Shown in pieces: positions 9,105 to 16,582 of a stretch of DNA of 64,000 nucleotides (position 1 is the first letter of the stretch; every line of letters begins with the position of its first letter). The stretch comes from Caldithrix sp964468415. Its GTDB lineage: Bacteria; Calditrichota; Calditrichia; Calditrichales; Calditrichaceae. The notes under the pieces are model-generated. The model saw only the letters and a list, made by a program, of their open reading frames with translations. It was not told where the DNA came from and searched no databases. Location of the stretch: NCBI GenBank assembly GCA_964468415.1, contig CAYXUS010000160.1:1-64000 (forward strand), in the 5' to 3' direction. The position numbers and the translations under genes were made by a program.

Positions 9105-10100
9105 TTACGATTTTTTGCCATTATTTTCATGTTTTTGGTCATATTTTTCGTAGGCGTGAATGATATCTTTTACCAGAGGATGGCGTACCACATCTTTGTC
9201 GCTTAGGCGCACAAAGGCAATACCCTTAATGCCCGAAAGTATGCGAAAGCTACTAACCAGGCCCGATTCTTTCTGGCTTGGCAAATCAATTTGCGTAATA
9301 TCGCCGGTAATGACGCATTTGGAATTCATTCCGAGTCGGGTCAGGAACATTTTCATTTGCATGAAGGTGGTATTTTGGGCCTCATCGAGAATCACAAAGG
9401 CATTGTTCAACGTGCGTCCGCGCATGTAGGCCAAAGGCAAAATTTCGATGATTTGTTGGTCTAAAAAACGCTTTAACAAATCGCGGGGTAACATATCTTC
9501 CAGGGCATCGTACAGGGGACGCAGGTAGGGATCGATTTTCTCTTTAAAATCTCCGGGCAAAAATCCCAGGCTCTCCCCGGCTTCCACGGCGGGACGGGCC
9601 AGAACAATTTTCTTTACCAGATTGTCTTTTAAATAAGCCACCGAAAGCGCGACGGCCAGATAAGTTTTCCCCGTACCGGCCGGGCCCACGGCAAAAAGGA
9701 TGTCGTTTTTTTCGATAGCCTCTAACATCTTTTCCTGGCCGGGCGTACGTGGTTTGATCACCCCCATGAATGTGTCGACCACAGGCAAGGATGATTTTTT
9801 GGCGGCCTGGGGCGCGGGTGATTTTGTAGCCACCGAGCGGGCAATCTGAATGGAAGTGATGACATCATCTTTGCTGAAAATTTTGTTCTTTTTTGCGGCG
9901 GAAATCAAATCTTCCAGCACATGAAGGGCGCTGGTTACTTCTTCCGGCTCACCGCTAATGCGCACATCATGCCCGCGGGCATGCACACGCACACGGTAAT
10001 ATTCTTCGATTAATTTCAAATTTGCATCGTTTTGGCCAAACACGGCCAAAAGATTGATATTTTCGGGGATGTGTATTGTCTCTTCGATAATTTGTTCCAT
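9105..10100 (-). CDS. phoH: PhoH-family ATPase
   Basis: 331 residues from the ATG at 10100, which gives the usual N-terminus of the family (a short lead, then IHIPENINLLAVFGQND) and has GGAAA 8 nt upstream; an ATG at 10112 is the alternative. An N-terminal KH-like segment is followed by the P-loop GPAGTGKT (about 139-146), the GESLGFLPGD block and the Walker B ILDEAQN. PhoH/PhoL proteins are cytoplasmic ATPases with RNA-linked roles, often beside ybeY, which is not found here. The gene starts directly behind the terminator of the LysM gene. Confidence 0.92.
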   Translation of the reverse strand: MEQIIEETIHIPENINLLAVFGQNDANLKLIEEYYRVRVHARGHDVRISGEPEEVTSALHVLEDLISAAKKNKIFSKDDVITSIQIARSVATKSPAPQAAKKSSLPVVDTFMGVIKPRTPGQEKMLEAIEKNDILFAVGPAGTGKTYLAVALSVAYLKDNLVKKIVLARPAVEAGESLGFLPGDFKEKIDPYLRPLYDALEDMLPRDLLKRFLDQQIIEILPLAYMRGRTLNNAFVILDEAQNTTFMQMKMFLTRLGMNSKCVITGDITQIDLPSQKESGLVSSFRILSGIKGIAFVRLSDKDVVRHPLVKDIIHAYEKYDQKHENNGKKS

Positions 10101-10120
10101 TCGGGTTTCCATGCTAAAAC

Positions 10121-10159
10121 ACAAAAAAAGGCTTCCGGTTCAAAAAACCGAAAGCCTTT
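10121..10159 (-). terminator. Rho-independent terminator after the LysM gene
   Basis: A 14-bp stem with one G-U pair (10127-10140 with 10146-10159) and a 5-nt loop. On the minus strand it ends in a run of seven T. Confidence 0.88.
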
Positions 10160-10182
10160 GCAAAACCATTTCACATCAATTG

Positions 10183-11031
10183 TTAACGGGCAATTTTCAG
10201 CACCTGATACGGATAGATCAAATTCGGATCGGTGATGAAGCTCTTGTTTGCTTCGTACAATTTTTGCCATTTGAAAGAATCGCCATAAACATTGGGATAG
10301 CCGGCGATCTTGGACAAGAATTCACCTTTTTGTACCAGATGTTCATTGGGACCAATGGCCCGCGGAATAGCCAGCACCTGATTCGGGTAAATCAAATCCG
10401 GATTTTTGATTTGATCCAAATTGGAGGTGTAAATACGCCACCAGGCATGCGGATTGCCGTAAATATCGTCTTTACCGGCAATTTTCCACAGGTAGTCGCC
10501 TTTCATTACCGTGTAAGTCGGCGGTACTGCGGTTTTGGCTTTTTCTTTTGCCTGGTCGATTAAGCTCTGAATTTCATTGATCAATGCGCTGGGCCCGGAC
10601 ATGGCCGAGAACGGATTTTGTTTGCATTTGTCCAATTTGGCCTGCAAAGAATCGAGTTCGTTGCTCTTGCTGTAAATTTCTTCCGGAGAAAGATTCAGGA
10701 AAGCACGCGCATCGTCACGCAACTGGCTTAATTTGCTGTTGTAAGTATCATACTGTTCTTTGTTCTGCCCGGCCAAAGTAAAAATTTCATTCCAGGTTTG
10801 ATCGATTTGCGCCTGCAAATTATCGTATTCTTTTTTCAACTGTTCGATTTTTGCTTCTTCTTCGGCAATGCCTTTCTTGGCGGCATCCAGGCGTTTTTGC
10901 CATTCTGCCAATAAAGCATTGTATTGTTCCTGGGTCATCTCTTCATAATTATACGATTGCTGCGCCAAAACAACATTGGCTAACAAGAGCGACAGGAACA
11001 AGCTAACGATTAACGTAATTCTCATTTTCAT
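10183..11031 (-). CDS. Exported coiled-coil protein with two LysM domains
   Basis: 282 residues. A signal peptide (1-23, ending VVLAQQ) is followed by a long coiled coil (about 30-135) rich in Gln, Lys and Glu, then two LysM-type repeats at about 172-225 and 231-282. Each repeat runs from a (V.KG.(Y/F)L.KIAG) start to a P(N/D)LIYP.QVL.I end. LysM modules bind peptidoglycan, so the protein probably spans or braces the periplasm. GGAG lies 8 nt before the ATG. It sits 31 nt behind a small coiled-coil lipoprotein, and the two share a promoter. No catalytic domain is visible. Confidence 0.85.
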   Translation of the reverse strand: MKMRITLIVSLFLSLLLANVVLAQQSYNYEEMTQEQYNALLAEWQKRLDAAKKGIAEEEAKIEQLKKEYDNLQAQIDQTWNEIFTLAGQNKEQYDTYNSKLSQLRDDARAFLNLSPEEIYSKSNELDSLQAKLDKCKQNPFSAMSGPSALINEIQSLIDQAKEKAKTAVPPTYTVMKGDYLWKIAGKDDIYGNPHAWWRIYTSNLDQIKNPDLIYPNQVLAIPRAIGPNEHLVQKGEFLSKIAGYPNVYGDSFKWQKLYEANKSFITDPNLIYPYQVLKIAR

Positions 11032-11062
11032 ATTTTATTCTCCTTATTTTTCTCGTCTACAC

Positions 11063-11326
11063 TTATTCTGCGGCTTTTTGAAAATTTTCTACGTTCTGCT
11101 TGTCGTTCTGCAATTTCTGCAGCTCGGCTTTTTTAGCGGCCACTTTCTTTTCCCATTCCTGTCTCTCAGCCTTTTTCTCTGCTAACGTTTTTTCGGCTGA
11201 CAACGCAGCAGCTTTGGTTTCTTCCAAAGTCTTGATTTGTTCTTCGCTTGGTTTCCATTTGCAACTGCTTAGCGATAGCATCGCTATGCTGGCTAAACCG
11301 ATCATAACGATTTTGAACTTTCTCAT
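11063..11326 (-). CDS. Small coiled-coil lipoprotein
   Basis: 87 residues from the ATG at 11326, chosen because AGGAGG lies 9 nt upstream; the longer open frame has no such site. The N-terminus is a lipoprotein signal (MRKFKIV, hydrophobic core, lipobox LSSC), so the protein is anchored in a membrane. The rest is an uninterrupted charged helix (Lys/Glu/Ala heptads) suited to coiled-coil assembly, similar in outline to Lpp-type envelope spacers. It is co-transcribed with the LysM coiled-coil protein, which suggests, but does not prove, that the two helices interact. Confidence 0.78.
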   Translation of the reverse strand: MRKFKIVMIGLASIAMLSLSSCKWKPSEEQIKTLEETKAAALSAEKTLAEKKAERQEWEKKVAAKKAELQKLQNDKQNVENFQKAAE

Positions 11327-11378
11327 ACGACACGCCTCCTGTGGATTAGATACACAATCTTGTTTAAATTTATACTCG

Positions 11379-11407
11379 AAACTAACAAATTCTTCCATTT
11401 TTGTCAA
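11379..11407 (-). promoter_or_regulatory. Promoter of the lipoprotein-LysM operon
   Basis: TTGACA (11407-11402) and TAGTTT (11384-11379) with a 17-bp spacer, about 55 nt upstream of the lipoprotein start. Confidence 0.6.
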
Positions 11408-11443
11408 GCGCATTTTTTGTTTAAACTTTTTTATTTCATATTA

Positions 11444-13198
11444 TTAGATAACCTTGATCCGCAATTCCTTTAGCTGCTCTTCCGAAACTTCGGACGGTGC
11501 CCCATCCATCAGCGAAAGCGCCGAGCTGGTCTTGGGAAATGCAATTACGTCCCTGATCGATTCGGCCCCGGTTAAAATCATAACCAAGCGGTCCAAACCG
11601 AAGGCAATCCCCCCGTGCGGAGGCGCTCCGTATTCCAGTGCTTCCAGCAAAAAGCCGAATTTGGATTGAGCCTCTTCTTTCCCGATTTTAAGGATTTCAA
11701 ACATTTTCTCCTGCAAATCTCTGCGGTGGTTACGGATACTGCCGCCGGCAATTTCGCTGCCGTTGACCACCAGGTCGTAGGCCCGGGCCAAAACCTGTTC
11801 CGGCTGCGTATCGAGCAGCGGTATGTGTTCGGGTTTGGGGCTGGTAAAGGGATGGTGTCTGGCGACATAGCGGTTTTCTTCTTCGCTAAATTCTAACAAG
11901 GGGAAATCCACAATCCAGGTAAAGGCAAACTTTTCCTTATCTGCTAACCCCAGTTCCTCGGCTATTTCCAGCCGTAATTGTCCCAGAACCGGGTAGGTTA
12001 CTTCGTATTTATCGGCAACGATAAGCACCAAGGCATTGTCCTGCAGATTCATTTTTTCGATCAGTTTTGATTTTTCCTCATCCGACAAAAACTTAGCCAC
12101 GCTTCCCTTGAATTCGTTCTGCTTTAAAATAAGATATGCCAATCCTTTGGCACCAAGGGCTTTGGCCCGTTCGGTTAAGGCATCGATTTTTTTGCGGGAA
12201 TACTTATCCGCAGCAGGCACATAAATTGCGGCAATGCGTCCATCTGCTTCTACCACCGAACGAAAAACGTTGAATTGAGATTGGGCAAAAATATCGTTTA
12301 GCGTAATGATTTTCATGCCAAAGCGTAAGTCGGGTTTATCGTTCCCGTAGGTTTCAAACGCTTCTTTGTAACTCATGCGCGGGATGGGCCAGGGTACCTG
12401 CACACCCCGTATTTGTTCGAACAACTCTTTAATCAGGGCGCTGGAAATCTCAATAACATCGTCTTCTTCAACAAACGACATTTCCACATCGATTTGGGTG
12501 AATTCCGGTTGGCGATCCTTGCGCAAATCTTCATCACGAAAGCATTTCACAATCTGAAAATAGCGATCGAATCCGGCAATCATCAAAAGCTGTTTGTAGG
12601 TTTGCGGCGATTGCGGCAGGGCGTAGAACCTTCCCGGGAAGTTTCGGCTTGGCACCAAAAAGTCACGCGCCCCTTCGGGGGTACTTTTCATTAAGAACGG
12701 TGTTTCTATCTCCGCAAAATCGTGGGCGTGGTAAAAATCGCGGACAATTTTGTACACATCGCTTCGTACCAACAAATTGTTTTGCAAACGTTTGCGACGC
12801 AAGTCGAGATAGCGATATTTCAGACGAATTTCTTCGCTGATTTCGATTTGATCATTAATTTCAAAGGGGGTGGTTTTTGCTTTATTTAAAATTTCGATTT
12901 CAGAAACATGTACTTCAATGGCACCGGTGCTCATCTTTTTATTAAGCGCTTCGGGAGGCCTTTTTTGCACGATGCCCTTCACTTCAATGACGTCTTCGGC
13001 GCGCAAAATTTTTGCTTTTTCGTAGGCCTGGGCGTTTTCCTGCGGATTAAAAACAATTTGCGTTATTCCGTACCGATCACGAATATCAATAAAAATCAAC
13101 CCGCCATGGTCGCGCCATTTGTTGACCCAGCCTTGCAAGATTACTTCCTGTCCGGTGTGCGATTCGTTGAGTGCGCCACAATGATGCGTCCTTTTCAT
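11444..13198 (-). CDS. aspS: Aspartyl-tRNA synthetase, bacterial type
   Basis: 584 residues from the ATG at 13198, with TTGGAG 8 nt upstream; an in-frame ATG 13 codons earlier has no ribosome site and lengthens the family N-terminus. Class II synthetase: the OB-fold anticodon domain (GWVNKWRDHGGLIFIDIRD) comes first, then motif 2 (FRDEDLRKDRQPEFTQID), the bacterial GAD insert (about 290-420), and motif 3 (GGIAFGLDRLVMIL). The conserved QSPQTYKQLLM flipping-loop region is present. Whether it also charges tRNA-Asn is not readable here, but a gatC gene in the window shows that GatCAB exists in this genome. Confidence 0.97.
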   Translation of the reverse strand: MKRTHHCGALNESHTGQEVILQGWVNKWRDHGGLIFIDIRDRYGITQIVFNPQENAQAYEKAKILRAEDVIEVKGIVQKRPPEALNKKMSTGAIEVHVSEIEILNKAKTTPFEINDQIEISEEIRLKYRYLDLRRKRLQNNLLVRSDVYKIVRDFYHAHDFAEIETPFLMKSTPEGARDFLVPSRNFPGRFYALPQSPQTYKQLLMIAGFDRYFQIVKCFRDEDLRKDRQPEFTQIDVEMSFVEEDDVIEISSALIKELFEQIRGVQVPWPIPRMSYKEAFETYGNDKPDLRFGMKIITLNDIFAQSQFNVFRSVVEADGRIAAIYVPAADKYSRKKIDALTERAKALGAKGLAYLILKQNEFKGSVAKFLSDEEKSKLIEKMNLQDNALVLIVADKYEVTYPVLGQLRLEIAEELGLADKEKFAFTWIVDFPLLEFSEEENRYVARHHPFTSPKPEHIPLLDTQPEQVLARAYDLVVNGSEIAGGSIRNHRRDLQEKMFEILKIGKEEAQSKFGFLLEALEYGAPPHGGIAFGLDRLVMILTGAESIRDVIAFPKTSSALSLMDGAPSEVSEEQLKELRIKVI

Positions 13199-13271
13199 AT
13201 TTACTCCAAGTTTCTTTCCAATCTTTATTTTATTCAAAGCATTGAATAAAATTGTACAAAAATTGGTTGTA

Positions 13272-13300
13272 AATATATGCTTTTAAATTAAATTCTACAA
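13272..13300 (-). promoter_or_regulatory. Promoter of aspS
   Basis: TTGTAG (13300-13295) and TATATT (13277-13272), 17-bp spacer, between the AgmX-operon terminator and the aspS start. Confidence 0.55.
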
Positions 13301-13302
13301 AT

Positions 13303-13330
13303 AAAAAAAGCCACCCAAGGGTGGCTTTTT
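13303..13330 (-). terminator. Terminator of the TPR-ExbBD-AgmX operon
   Basis: Stem GCCACCC/GGGTGGC (13310-13316, 13319-13325) flanked by A and T runs on both sides, so it can work in either direction. The gene that needs it is the minus-strand AgmX-like gene ending at 13354. Confidence 0.88.
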
Positions 13331-13353
13331 ATGTTTTGATATTGTTTGTCGCT

Positions 13354-14463
13354 TTACGTTGTAAAGACGAACTTCTGGCGGAAGATTGCCCGGCCTTCTT
13401 TGGGATCGATGGGCTGAAAACGCCAGCTACGAATTCTGCGCGAGATACAACTTTCCACCTTTGTATTGTGTAACGTGGACTGCAAAATGCGTACGGCACT
13501 CACCCGACCATTGGGTTCGATGGTAAACTGTACGGTAATGCTTCCCTTTAAATTGGGATTTAACCGCGCCACCCGTTTGTAACAATCGACAATGGCGTCT
13601 TGATGCTTGTTGATCATCGCGGCAATGGCATCGGCCGAACGTGCCTGCGACTTGCTGGCACGGCCTGTCACGCGTCCCTTACCCAACTTTAACGAGAAAT
13701 CACCCTGACGTGCAATGGAATAATCTCCGGTCTCGCCGACACCACCCGTAACGATGTCATCAATCCCCACACCTTTTTGCGCACCGCTGCCGCTTCCCAC
13801 GGATCGGGCGCCCAATCGCGATTTTCTGGACGAAGCCGAGGCGGTTTCCAGAGAGCCGACCCCTTGCAACAAGTTGTCGAGATCGCCTACGCCACCACCG
13901 CTTACATTATCCAGCACGTTGGCTTCGGCAACACCGACCCCACCACCGCCAGATGCGGTTATTACGCCTAACACTCCACCGCCCAATACTTTCGATGCCA
14001 GGTTTTTACGCTGACTCTGGCGCAAAGCTTCGGCCCGTCTGCGGCGCAAAGCACGTTGGGAGGCAGATGCGCCACGACCTTCCACACGCTTACCCTTGTC
14101 CATTTTGGCACGCACATCCGGTTCGGGTGGTTTTACCTCCTCGGGGATAGTCTGTTCCGCCATGCTGGGGCCTTCACCTTCGCTGGTCTGTTTTTTCATC
14201 TCCGGTTCCGTAACCAATTCTGCCTGGTAAATCTTTTTTAAATACGTGCGTTTAATTGCCTGCTCCACCTGCTCTTTCGAATATTCGATATGCGAAAGAT
14301 AAATGATGAAGCCATAAACCACTGCCAACGAAGCAATCAGAATAATGTAGAAACGCCGGTCAAGCTCCTCCCAGATATTCCTTTCAAATTCTTTAGGAAA
14401 AGCGTGAATGCTAAAATTTTTAGCGTTACCACGCCCTTTAGCTTGTTGTTGTACTCCTGGCAT
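13354..14463 (-). CDS. AgmX/TonB-like energy-transducing protein
   Basis: 369 residues. A short cytoplasmic N-terminus is followed by one membrane helix (about 38-56), an acidic/proline-containing and then Arg-rich stretch, a long Gly/Val/Ser-rich linker (about 160-250, repeated GGGVG units), and a C-terminal AgmX/PglI-type domain (about 280-369) with the features DCYKR, GSITVQFTIEPNGRVSAV (located about 318-335), a conserved Cys (VESCISRRI) and a final W.F block. Such proteins couple ExbB/ExbD proton channels to periplasmic or outer-membrane partners. It is the last gene of the operon that includes ExbB and two ExbD genes, which supports that role. Its partner is probably one of the large TPR proteins (inference). 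Confidence 0.85.
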   Translation of the reverse strand: MPGVQQQAKGRGNAKNFSIHAFPKEFERNIWEELDRRFYIILIASLAVVYGFIIYLSHIEYSKEQVEQAIKRTYLKKIYQAELVTEPEMKKQTSEGEGPSMAEQTIPEEVKPPEPDVRAKMDKGKRVEGRGASASQRALRRRRAEALRQSQRKNLASKVLGGGVLGVITASGGGGVGVAEANVLDNVSGGGVGDLDNLLQGVGSLETASASSRKSRLGARSVGSGSGAQKGVGIDDIVTGGVGETGDYSIARQGDFSLKLGKGRVTGRASKSQARSADAIAAMINKHQDAIVDCYKRVARLNPNLKGSITVQFTIEPNGRVSAVRILQSTLHNTKVESCISRRIRSWRFQPIDPKEGRAIFRQKFVFTT

Positions 14464-14477
14464 GATATTTCTCTTTT

Positions 14478-14972
14478 CTAAATTTTCTTACTTTTCTTAA
14501 TTGTTAACAGTCGCATTTTATAAAAATCGGAATGACTGCAAGTGTACATCACCTTCAGGAGAATTTCGAAGGGTATTTCCTTATCACCTTCGATAATTAC
14601 TTCGTGGGAGAACGGTTTTCCCACCTCCTGTTCCAGCTCCTTTTCTTTTTGCGCGTAATAATCGAGTTGCTTTTTTAAGGGCGGAATAATCATCATTTCT
14701 TTGGCAATATTGGCCATGTCCGCGACCTTTTGGTCGTTCACCAGAATTTTGGTTTTGGCAATGGACACGGTTAGCTGCTTTGTCGGATTTTGCCCTTGAA
14801 ACGATGCAGGCAAATGCAATTCCTTGGAGGGAGTTACAATGGCTCCTGATGTCGAAAACGATTTTAAGAGAAACAAGAGAATAATCGTCATCATGTCCAT
14901 CATTGAGTTCAGGTTTAGAGTACCTGACTCTTTGTACATGTGTCTTTTTATTTTGGAGGGTTGGAAGGCCAT
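14478..14972 (-). CDS. ExbD/TolR-family protein, second copy
   Basis: 164 residues. One membrane helix near the N-terminus (about 22-42) starts with the family motif LNSMMDMMTIILLFLL. The Asp of MMDMM occupies the position of the proton-carrying Asp of ExbD/TolR. A periplasmic domain of about 110 residues follows, ending with the VMYTCSHSDFYKMRL strand-helix. It differs clearly from the first ExbD copy, so the channel may be a heteromer, as with the paired TolR-like AglQ and AglS. It starts 22 nt after that gene. Confidence 0.85.
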   Translation of the reverse strand: MAFQPSKIKRHMYKESGTLNLNSMMDMMTIILLFLLKSFSTSGAIVTPSKELHLPASFQGQNPTKQLTVSIAKTKILVNDQKVADMANIAKEMMIIPPLKKQLDYYAQKEKELEQEVGKPFSHEVIIEGDKEIPFEILLKVMYTCSHSDFYKMRLLTIKKSKKI

Positions 14973-14994
14973 TTATCAATCACCTCTTTTTATT

Positions 14995-15549
14995 TTATAA
15001 CATTTTTGCAAAACTAACTTCCGGGAACAAGGGTTCAACGGTTTTGGTTTCCTGATCTTCATACGTTTGCACATTGTCCATTACGCGAATAATCGTCTGG
15101 TATTCGATTTGGGGTTCTGCCGTAATAATCAAACGATTTTCATCCACAAAGCCCTGACCTTTGATCTTTTTCTTCAGCCCGATCAACTTTTCCCGCAATT
15201 TAGCAAAATCATATTGCCCATCCGCCGTTTTTCCTACGGTTGGTCCCTTGCCGGAAGCATCCCGCAAAATGCCAAAATCATTACCAATGGTAATTCCCTG
15301 ATCGGTAATTACCAATTTCAGATTCAACATTTTTTGTTTTTCTTTTTCCTTGGCCAAAGTTTCTTTATTTTGGCCAGGCCCCTGTGTTTTGGCGGGCGGC
15401 AAATTTATTTCGATTATGCCAACTTTTACAAACTCCGCACCGGCAAGGAGCAATGGAATCAATACGACCATCAAATTCATGACCGGCCGTATGTCCAGCT
15501 CCATATCAAGTTCTTCACTTTTTCGGCGCTTTGATGGTTCATAAGCCAT
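14995..15549 (-). CDS. ExbD/TolR-family protein, first copy
   Basis: 184 residues. The N-terminal cytoplasmic segment (EPSKRRKSEELDMELDI) leads into one membrane helix (about 20-42, RPVMNLMVVLIPLLLAG). In this helix the usual membrane Asp is replaced: the acid just before the helix is D20, but the in-helix position reads N. The periplasmic part contains INLPPAK and a charged insertion (about 60-75), then an ExbD-type domain. GAAGGAAA precedes the ATG. If the Asp is really lost, only the second ExbD copy would carry the proton. Confidence 0.82.
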   Translation of the reverse strand: MAYEPSKRRKSEELDMELDIRPVMNLMVVLIPLLLAGAEFVKVGIIEINLPPAKTQGPGQNKETLAKEKEKQKMLNLKLVITDQGITIGNDFGILRDASGKGPTVGKTADGQYDFAKLREKLIGLKKKIKGQGFVDENRLIITAEPQIEYQTIIRVMDNVQTYEDQETKTVEPLFPEVSFAKML

Positions 15550-15576
15550 GGAAGTTTCCTTCCTTCATTTTTTTGA

Positions 15577-16233
15577 TTAACGATTTCCAGTGATCAAATT
15601 AATGAGCTTCACAAGGTGTTCGTCCAAATCGTCAATAATTTTATTGGTACGATTGGAGATGTAGGTATAAGCGATCAAGGTTGGAATCGCAACCATCAAT
15701 CCGAAAATCGTCGTATTCATAGCAGCGGCAATACCTTTGGCCAAATAGCGCGATTTATCTTCTTCCGAAACCTGTGTACTACCCACAGCGGCAAAAGAAA
15801 TGATCAAACCGTAAATCGTACCCATCAGACCGGTAAGTGTGGCCACATTGGCTAACATGGAAAGGTAATTGGTGCGTTCTTTTAACTTGGGAATTACTTC
15901 AAGCGTTCCTTCGTCAACGGCGTTCTGAATGGCGCGGAAGTCCAGCGCTTCACTTTCATTCGCACGTTTTAATCCGCGAAGCACCACATAGGGCAGAGCC
16001 TTTTGCTTCCCTTTTTCACACAATTCAATTGCTCTTTCGATATTGCCACCGGCTACCAATTTGCGGATTTCGGTCATAAATTTATCGGCATTAACATTCG
16101 ATTTTACCAAAATAAAATACAAACGCTCGATGGTAATAGCCAGAGCGATAGCTCCGAAAAGAGCAATAACGTACATAAAAATGTAACCTTCGGAACTGGT
16201 TTTAAACGCTTCACCAAATTGAGCCATGAACAT
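15577..16233 (-). CDS. MotA/TolQ/ExbB proton-channel protein
   Basis: 218 residues with three membrane helices: about 17-36, 107-130 and 158-183. It carries the conserved segments NVATLTGLMGTIYGLIISF and GIAAAMNTTIFGLMVAIP of the TolQ/ExbB family. These form the pentameric ring that conducts protons around the ExbD helices. AGGAGGG is 9 nt before the first ATG; an ATG two codons on is also possible. It is the first of the four channel genes (ExbB, ExbD, ExbD, AgmX) that lie within 3 kb. Confidence 0.93.
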   Translation of the reverse strand: MFMAQFGEAFKTSSEGYIFMYVIALFGAIALAITIERLYFILVKSNVNADKFMTEIRKLVAGGNIERAIELCEKGKQKALPYVVLRGLKRANESEALDFRAIQNAVDEGTLEVIPKLKERTNYLSMLANVATLTGLMGTIYGLIISFAAVGSTQVSEEDKSRYLAKGIAAAMNTTIFGLMVAIPTLIAYTYISNRTNKIIDDLDEHLVKLINLITGNR

Positions 16234-16255
16234 GAACTTGACCCTCCTTAAAATT

Positions 16256-16582
16256 TTACCTTAATTTTTTCATTAATTGTCCAATGTCTATTCTAATATA
16301 CTCGGTCGATTCCGAGTGCGGCTTTAAGTTTATTTTTTCATCTTCTCCGATTAATTCTTTGTGAAACGAACGGTCAATTTTGATGTCGTCAAACTCGGGT
16401 TTAATGCGTTTGGAATAGATTTGCACGTTCGGCGTTTCTACCTTTATCTTGACCTCAGTTTCGCCTAAGTCAATGATTTGATTAGAATTATTTGCTGTTT
16501 GATTTGGCTTGTTTTGCGCCATCAAACCGCTAAAACTGAGCATGATTGTGAATACGATTACCCACTGCAAAGTTTTTTTCAT
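16256..16582 (-). CDS. Small exported protein of the TPR-ExbBD operon, unknown family
   Basis: 108 residues with a signal peptide (1-22, cleavage near MAQ). The mature part is short, polar and lacks Cys. It has a conserved-looking block ETEVKIKVETPNVQIYSKRIKPEF, located about residues 41-64, and an amphipathic tail. I do not recognise the family. Its ATG overlaps the TGA of the 1571-residue TPR gene (ATGA), so the two are translationally coupled and probably act together in the periplasm. Confidence 0.7.
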   Translation of the reverse strand: MKKTLQWVIVFTIMLSFSGLMAQNKPNQTANNSNQIIDLGETEVKIKVETPNVQIYSKRIKPEFDDIKIDRSFHKELIGEDEKINLKPHSESTEYIRIDIGQLMKKLR

